A stretch of DNA of 64,000 nucleotides from Halomonas qaidamensis. GTDB taxonomy: Bacteria; Pseudomonadota; Gammaproteobacteria; Pseudomonadales; Halomonadaceae. The notes below the pieces were generated by a model that saw nothing but the letters and a program-made list of their open reading frames with translations, was not told the DNA's origin and made no database searches. Below are positions 60,489-64,000 of this stretch, one piece after another. The position numbers and the translations under genes were made by a program. The first letter of the stretch is position 1. The number at the start of each line of letters is the position of its first letter. The stretch covers positions 2,232,001 to 2,296,000 of the forward strand of contig NZ_CP080627.1 in the NCBI RefSeq assembly GCF_025917315.1, given 5' to 3'.

Positions 60489-61607
60489 CTACTCGGGTTC
60501 ATTGTGATGCGCTTCTACATCCCGCTGCACGGCCTGCAACCCTCTGGCAGAAATGTCACCTTTAGCGTGGGCATGCTCAGCAATCAAAATGCTGTCAGCG
60601 GCAAGCACTAGTTCACAGTCGGTATGGGCAAGTTCAGCGCGTAAGCGCTGAATTGCTTGCTCCCGTTTAGGATCTTTATCAACTCGGCGAATATAGATAG
60701 CTTTTATTCGCGTGGGATAGGCTTTTACCACCTCGGTATAAACCTCTGGGTCGTGCTGGCCGCTGTCGCCAATCAAAATACACGGCATATCGTGATAGAG
60801 CGCTAACATGCGGTCGATCAAATCACGCTTATGCGCTTCAGCCCGCCGTGGCCAGGGGCGGCGCAGAGAAATCCCCCACTCGCGTAGGAATAGAATAGGC
60901 CCCACAGGAATACGGTTAAGCTGAAAGAAGGTTTCCAGCATCTCATAGATAGCCCAGGGTCCTCGGGAAACATACAAAATAGGGCGTTCAGCTTTCTCTG
61001 TTTGCCCTCGATACAGCGCCTGATAAAGCGATGCCACCCCGGGGAAAGCCGTGCGACGATGAGGTTTACGGACAAACAAGCGGTACAGCATTTTGAGTTT
61101 TTCAGCGACACCGGTAAACATGACGGTATCATCAATATCACTGATAACCAGCAGATCTGCTTCGGGAGGCGGGACGTAAACTTCAACACTAGTTCGGATG
61201 GGTGAATGGCCGTCTGCATGAACCATGATATCGGCGCGATGCCAGGAAATATCGACCGGCAAGGCGGTGCTAATCGGTAAGTGGGCATCAAAATAGCCAT
61301 CGCGGTCCGTGGTTAAACACAGCTGATTTTCACCAATGCGTATGTCTACTTTGGCATTGGCAAGGCCGCGTCGAAAGATACGCCGAGCAACATCGGCGGT
61401 GTCTCGCAACATACCTCGACGTGGTATCGCACGGCCTAGCGCGGCCTGGCGAAACACACGTCCCATCACAAACACTTCTTGCTGGGAGCCGTAGCCACGG
61501 TAAGGATGCACCATCATCCCCCCATGCCCACTGTCCCGCTTCATCGGTTTTGCAATAACGTGGGCAAGCCTTTTGGCAAAGCTTGCCCACTGGTGATACC
61601 ACGCCAT
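60489..61607 (-). CDS. App1-family (DUF2183) phosphatase
   Basis: A 372-residue protein of the App1/DUF2183 family, whose yeast member is a phosphatidate phosphatase of the HAD superfamily. The nucleophile motif DIDDTVMFTGV (DxDxT, about residue 155) is intact, followed by PILYVSRGPWAIYEML (motif II), KRDLIDRMLALYHDMPCILIGDSGQHDPE (given in part; GDSGQHD is motif IV, about 287-293). An N-terminal region to about residue 150 holds a beta-rich module seen in bacterial App1 proteins. No membrane helix is visible. Its ATG overlaps the stop of the DJ-1/PfpI gene by one base (TAATG), so the two are coupled. The lipid substrate is inferred only. Confidence 0.88.
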   Translation of the reverse strand: MAWYHQWASFAKRLAHVIAKPMKRDSGHGGMMVHPYRGYGSQQEVFVMGRVFRQAALGRAIPRRGMLRDTADVARRIFRRGLANAKVDIRIGENQLCLTTDRDGYFDAHLPISTALPVDISWHRADIMVHADGHSPIRTSVEVYVPPPEADLLVISDIDDTVMFTGVAEKLKMLYRLFVRKPHRRTAFPGVASLYQALYRGQTEKAERPILYVSRGPWAIYEMLETFFQLNRIPVGPILFLREWGISLRRPWPRRAEAHKRDLIDRMLALYHDMPCILIGDSGQHDPEVYTEVVKAYPTRIKAIYIRRVDKDPKREQAIQRLRAELAHTDCELVLAADSILIAEHAHAKGDISARGLQAVQRDVEAHHNEPE

Positions 61608-62170
61608 TAAGCGTGCTGACCTGAATGACGACCTTCCTGCAGCTCTTCCAGCAGTTTAGCGTTGAACGCATCTAGATCTTTTGGTGTCCGGCTAGTGACT
61701 AACCCGCTATCCACAACGACAGATTCGTCAACCCAATTAGCACCAGCATTGCGCAAATCTTGGGCTACGCTAGGTACAGAGGTCATTTTGCGACCTTTTA
61801 CTAACTCTGCGTTAATTAATATCCAGGGGGCGTGACAAATTGCAGCCACTGGTTTGCCCGCTTGAAAGAAAGCTTTAACAAAGGCAAGCGCATCTTCATT
61901 AAGCCTAAGCTCATCAGGATTAAATAAACCGCCGGGAAGTACCAACGCATGGTAGTTAGATTCGTTGGCGTCAGCTAATGATGTGTCAGCTTCATACGTA
62001 TCGCCCCAGTCTGTTTCTGCCCAAGCCCGAATAGCTTTACCGTCAACAGAAACAACATGTACCTCAACACCCTCTTTTTGTAAGGCAGCGCGAGGCACAC
62101 TTAACTCAGACTCCTCAAACCCATTAGTAGCCAAAATAGCCACTCGTTTGCCATTTAGTGCTTGTTTCAT
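61607..62170 (-). CDS. DJ-1/PfpI family protein, type 1 glutamine amidotransferase-like
   Basis: A 187-residue PfpI/YhbO-like protein. The start is the second ATG at 62170, with AAGGAG six bases upstream; the ATG one codon earlier is too close to it. The nucleophile elbow AICHAPWILINAEL carries the reactive Cys (about residue 112) followed by His, and VLPGGLFNPDELR and TSRTPKDLDAFN are typical. Members have been described as proteases, chaperones or deglycases, with dispute over the last; a stress role is the common theme. It is translationally coupled to the App1-type gene downstream. Confidence 0.9.
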   Translation of the reverse strand: MKQALNGKRVAILATNGFEESELSVPRAALQKEGVEVHVVSVDGKAIRAWAETDWGDTYEADTSLADANESNYHALVLPGGLFNPDELRLNEDALAFVKAFFQAGKPVAAICHAPWILINAELVKGRKMTSVPSVAQDLRNAGANWVDESVVVDSGLVTSRTPKDLDAFNAKLLEELQEGRHSGQHA

Positions 62171-62440
62171 CATGCTCTCCTTTTCGTGATGATCGAGACA
62201 TCTACAACACCTACCCAGTGTGGCGCATCTTGTACTATCGTCAAGCAAAGATGTCCAAAAAAGCAAGTAACCGTGCGCTTAGACGTTATACAATACTGCT
62301 CCTATGCTGCTCACAATATAGCCTTGAAACCCTCCCACCTGTTGAGCAAAGCGCTCCTCGTGGGTAAGCACAAGGAACCCTTAAACCGCTGGCCTAACAC
62401 AACCACGCTGGCCCAATTTGCCGCCTATAGCTACCTACGT

Positions 62441-62505
62441 TTCACCCTAAGGTGCATTACGTCAATTTTGCGTACACTATGCTAGCTAATGCACGTTAAG
62501 GTGAA
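62441..62505. promoter_or_regulatory. Paired operator-like boxes upstream of the tungstate-type ABC genes
   Basis: The 400-base stretch 62171-62570 holds no convincing gene. Within it TTCACCCTAAGGTGCATTA (62441-62459) and TAATGCACGTTAAGGTGAA (62487-62505) are inverted copies matching at 17 of 19 positions with 27 bases between. Each box is itself nearly palindromic (CACCCTAAGGTG; CACGTTAAGGTG), so a dimeric regulator could bind each, with the promoter in or next to the spacer. A very short frame MMSVVKNDAE follows at 62515-62547, with only a weak ribosome-binding site. Confidence 0.5.
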
Positions 62506-62570
62506 TAAATACACATGATGTCGGTTGTTAAAAACGATGCTGAATAACAAGAACGTTGGTGCAAGACATT

Positions 62571-63275
62571 ATGCCTGCAAGTGATAACCCTTTTTCTACA
62601 GCGTTTGCGCTGATTCTAGGAATGGATCAGAGCCTCATCACTATTGTGATACTGTCGCTGCAGGTATCACTGATCGCGGTGTTAATCGCCAGCCTACTGG
62701 CGCTTCCATTTGGCGCCGCGCTCGCCCTGTGGCGATTCCCAGGTCGTAACCTTTTGATTGTGATTCTTAATGCACTAATGGGCCTGCCCCCAGTAGTTGC
62801 AGGCCTATGTGTTTATCTGCTGCTTTCCCGCGCGGGGCCACTAGGTCAGTTTGGGCTGCTGTTTACGCCAACGGCCATGGTTATTGCGCAAGTCATTTTG
62901 GTATTCCCGATTATTGCTGCCCTTACGCGCCAACAGGTAGAGACACTTCACAACGAGTACGCCGAACAGCTGCGCTCCCTTGGCCTGAATCAGCTACGGA
63001 TGATGCCCACGCTGCTGTGGGACGCGCGCTTCGGACTATTAACCGTGATACTCGCAGGCTTTGGCCGCGCCAGCGCGGAAGTCGGTGCGGTGATGATTGT
63101 CGGTGGCAATATCGATGGCGTCACCCGCGTCATGACCACCAGCATTGTGTTGGAAACCAGTAAGGGCAACCTGCCCCTCGCGCTGGGATTAGGCATAGTA
63201 CTGCTTAGCCTTGTCACGCTCATTAATGGATTAGCTCACACAGTCAGTGAAACGGCTAAGAGGCGGCTAGGATGA
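62571..63275 (+). CDS. tupB: ABC transporter permease, tungstate/molybdate type (TupB-like)
   Basis: A 234-residue permease of the TupB/ModB group. Six hydrophobic segments span the chain (about 24-45, 54-75, 90-112, 118-135, 170-190, 205-225) and the ATPase-contact loop EYAEQLRSLGLNQLRMMPTL is at about 140-159. The segments LMGLPPVVAGLCVYLLLSR and GRASAEVGAVMIVGGNI are typical of TupB. The ATG at 62571 is chosen although the ribosome-binding site is weak; TTG or GTG starts at 62556-62559 add a few residues. The stop overlaps the ATPase start (ATGA). The binding protein TupA is not upstream and may lie past the window end. Confidence 0.87.
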   Translation: MPASDNPFSTAFALILGMDQSLITIVILSLQVSLIAVLIASLLALPFGAALALWRFPGRNLLIVILNALMGLPPVVAGLCVYLLLSRAGPLGQFGLLFTPTAMVIAQVILVFPIIAALTRQQVETLHNEYAEQLRSLGLNQLRMMPTLLWDARFGLLTVILAGFGRASAEVGAVMIVGGNIDGVTRVMTTSIVLETSKGNLPLALGLGIVLLSLVTLINGLAHTVSETAKRRLG

Positions 63276-64000
63276 ACGCGTCGGTTTTTCCACCGTCCCT
63301 TATGACGACCGTACCCACGCTGCATTTTGAACAGGTCAGCTTTGCGCACCGTGGCAACCGTTTGCTCGCCCCCACCACACTGTCACTCTCAGGCTGCCAG
63401 CGCACAATCATTATGGGCCCCAATGGCGCAGGGAAGAGCTTGTTAATGCGTTTGGCCCACGGCTTGCTAAGCCCGAGCAATGGCCACGTTACTTGGCAAG
63501 GAGAGCCACCCGCCCAGGCCATGGTGTTTCAGCAACCGGTGCTACTGCGCCGTTCGGCAATGGATAACTTAACCTATGCCCTGGCGGTCAGTGGGGTACC
63601 CCGCCGGCAACGCAAACCTTTGGCCAAGCAGGCACTTGATAAATTTGGCTTAGTCGCGCTTGCTAAGCGTCCTGCCCGGGTGCTTTCCGGTGGCGAACAG
63701 CAGCGCCTTGCGCTTGCTCGTGCTTGGTTACTTAACCCTGCCGTATTATTTCTAGATGAGCCTACCGCTGCCTTAGATCCCGCCGCTATTAAAGCAGTTG
63801 AAGATGCGGTCAATGAGTTTCATCAGAACGGCACACGCATCATTATGACCACCCACGATCTGCATCAAGCCCGCCGCTTAGCCGATGAGGTGGTGTTTAT
63901 GTATAGCGGCCAAGTGCTAGAACACACGCCCGCTTACCGCTTTTTTAACACACCTGCGTCCACACAAGCGGAAGCCTTTCTGCGCGGCGAACTTGTTTGG
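63272..64000 (+). CDS. tupC: ABC transporter ATP-binding protein, tungstate type (TupC-like), truncated by window end
   Basis: The frame opens with ATG at 63272, overlapping the permease stop by four bases, and is still open at 64000 (243 codons), so the C-terminus is missing. Walker A is GPNGAGKSLLMRLA (about residues 47-60), the signature is LSGGEQQRLALARAW (about 137-151) and Walker B is VLFLDEPTAALDP (about 159-171), with TTHDLHQARRLADE as the His switch. The substrate follows from the TupB-like permease and is tungstate or molybdate by inference. Confidence 0.86.
   Translation, partial: MNASVFPPSLMTTVPTLHFEQVSFAHRGNRLLAPTTLSLSGCQRTIIMGPNGAGKSLLMRLAHGLLSPSNGHVTWQGEPPAQAMVFQQPVLLRRSAMDNLTYALAVSGVPRRQRKPLAKQALDKFGLVALAKRPARVLSGGEQQRLALARAWLLNPAVLFLDEPTAALDPAAIKAVEDAVNEFHQNGTRIIMTTHDLHQARRLADEVVFMYSGQVLEHTPAYRFFNTPASTQAEAFLRGELVW

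Noticed and set aside
62158..62485. Plus-strand frames upstream of the tungstate-type transporter
   Set aside because: Overlapping frames without ribosome-binding sites, no family resemblance, and one crosses the operator-like boxes.

Overview
The window reads as chromosomal DNA of a halophilic gammaproteobacterium close to Halomonas/Vreelandella (Halomonadaceae). This is inferred from gene content and protein character: the mutL-miaA-hfq-hflXKC-purA and psd-rsgA-orn-queG neighbourhoods known from E. coli and Pseudomonas, a complete Mrp Na+/H+ antiporter operon beside a NaChBac-type sodium channel, and generally acidic proteins. There are no rRNA or tRNA genes, CRISPR arrays, insertion sequences or prophage genes that I can support. 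Most of the window is dense housekeeping sequence.

Layout. 1-3802 (minus): partial YegS-like lipid kinase, pepN, yajQ. 4026-4625 (plus): cobO-type cobalamin adenosyltransferase, followed by a strong bidirectional terminator. 4766-17937 (minus): a long run in transcription order nnr, tsaE, amiB/C-type amidase, mutL, miaA, hfq, hflX, hflK, hflC, hisZ, purA. 18032-22701: queG, orn (minus), rsgA, an RhdA-like sulfurtransferase, psd. 22716-25523: the full EF-P beta-lysylation set epmA, efp and epmB.

25524-37460 is the most interesting region. A clear guanidine-I (ykkC) riboswitch precedes nine tightly coupled genes: ABC substrate-binding protein, permease and ATPase; two DUF1989 proteins; a biotin-dependent urea-carboxylase-family enzyme; a 2-oxoglutarate/Fe(II) oxygenase; an unrecognised 243-residue protein; and allophanate hydrolase. 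The riboswitch plus established work on this family argue for guanidine uptake and degradation (guanidine to carboxyguanidine to allophanate to ammonia and CO2) rather than urea use. The oxygenase and the unknown protein lie between two catabolic enzymes with 4-base stop/start overlaps, and their roles are not explained by the known pathway.

37507-47347: an unknown membrane protein, leuA, a voltage-gated Na+ channel homologue, and the divergent mrpA(B)CDEFG operon. 47491-53875: a lipoprotein, serB, parC and a methyl-accepting chemotaxis protein. 54051-59686: parE, pgi, cmoA, cmoB. 59715-62170 (minus): a zinc metallopeptidase, an App1-type phosphatase and a DJ-1/PfpI protein. 62571-64000: tungstate-type ABC permease and a truncated ATPase.

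Across the window four loci carry short tandem duplications of 14-17 bp, three of them at gene 3' ends. One repeatedly copies the last codons and stop of efp; another extends the sodium channel C-terminus.
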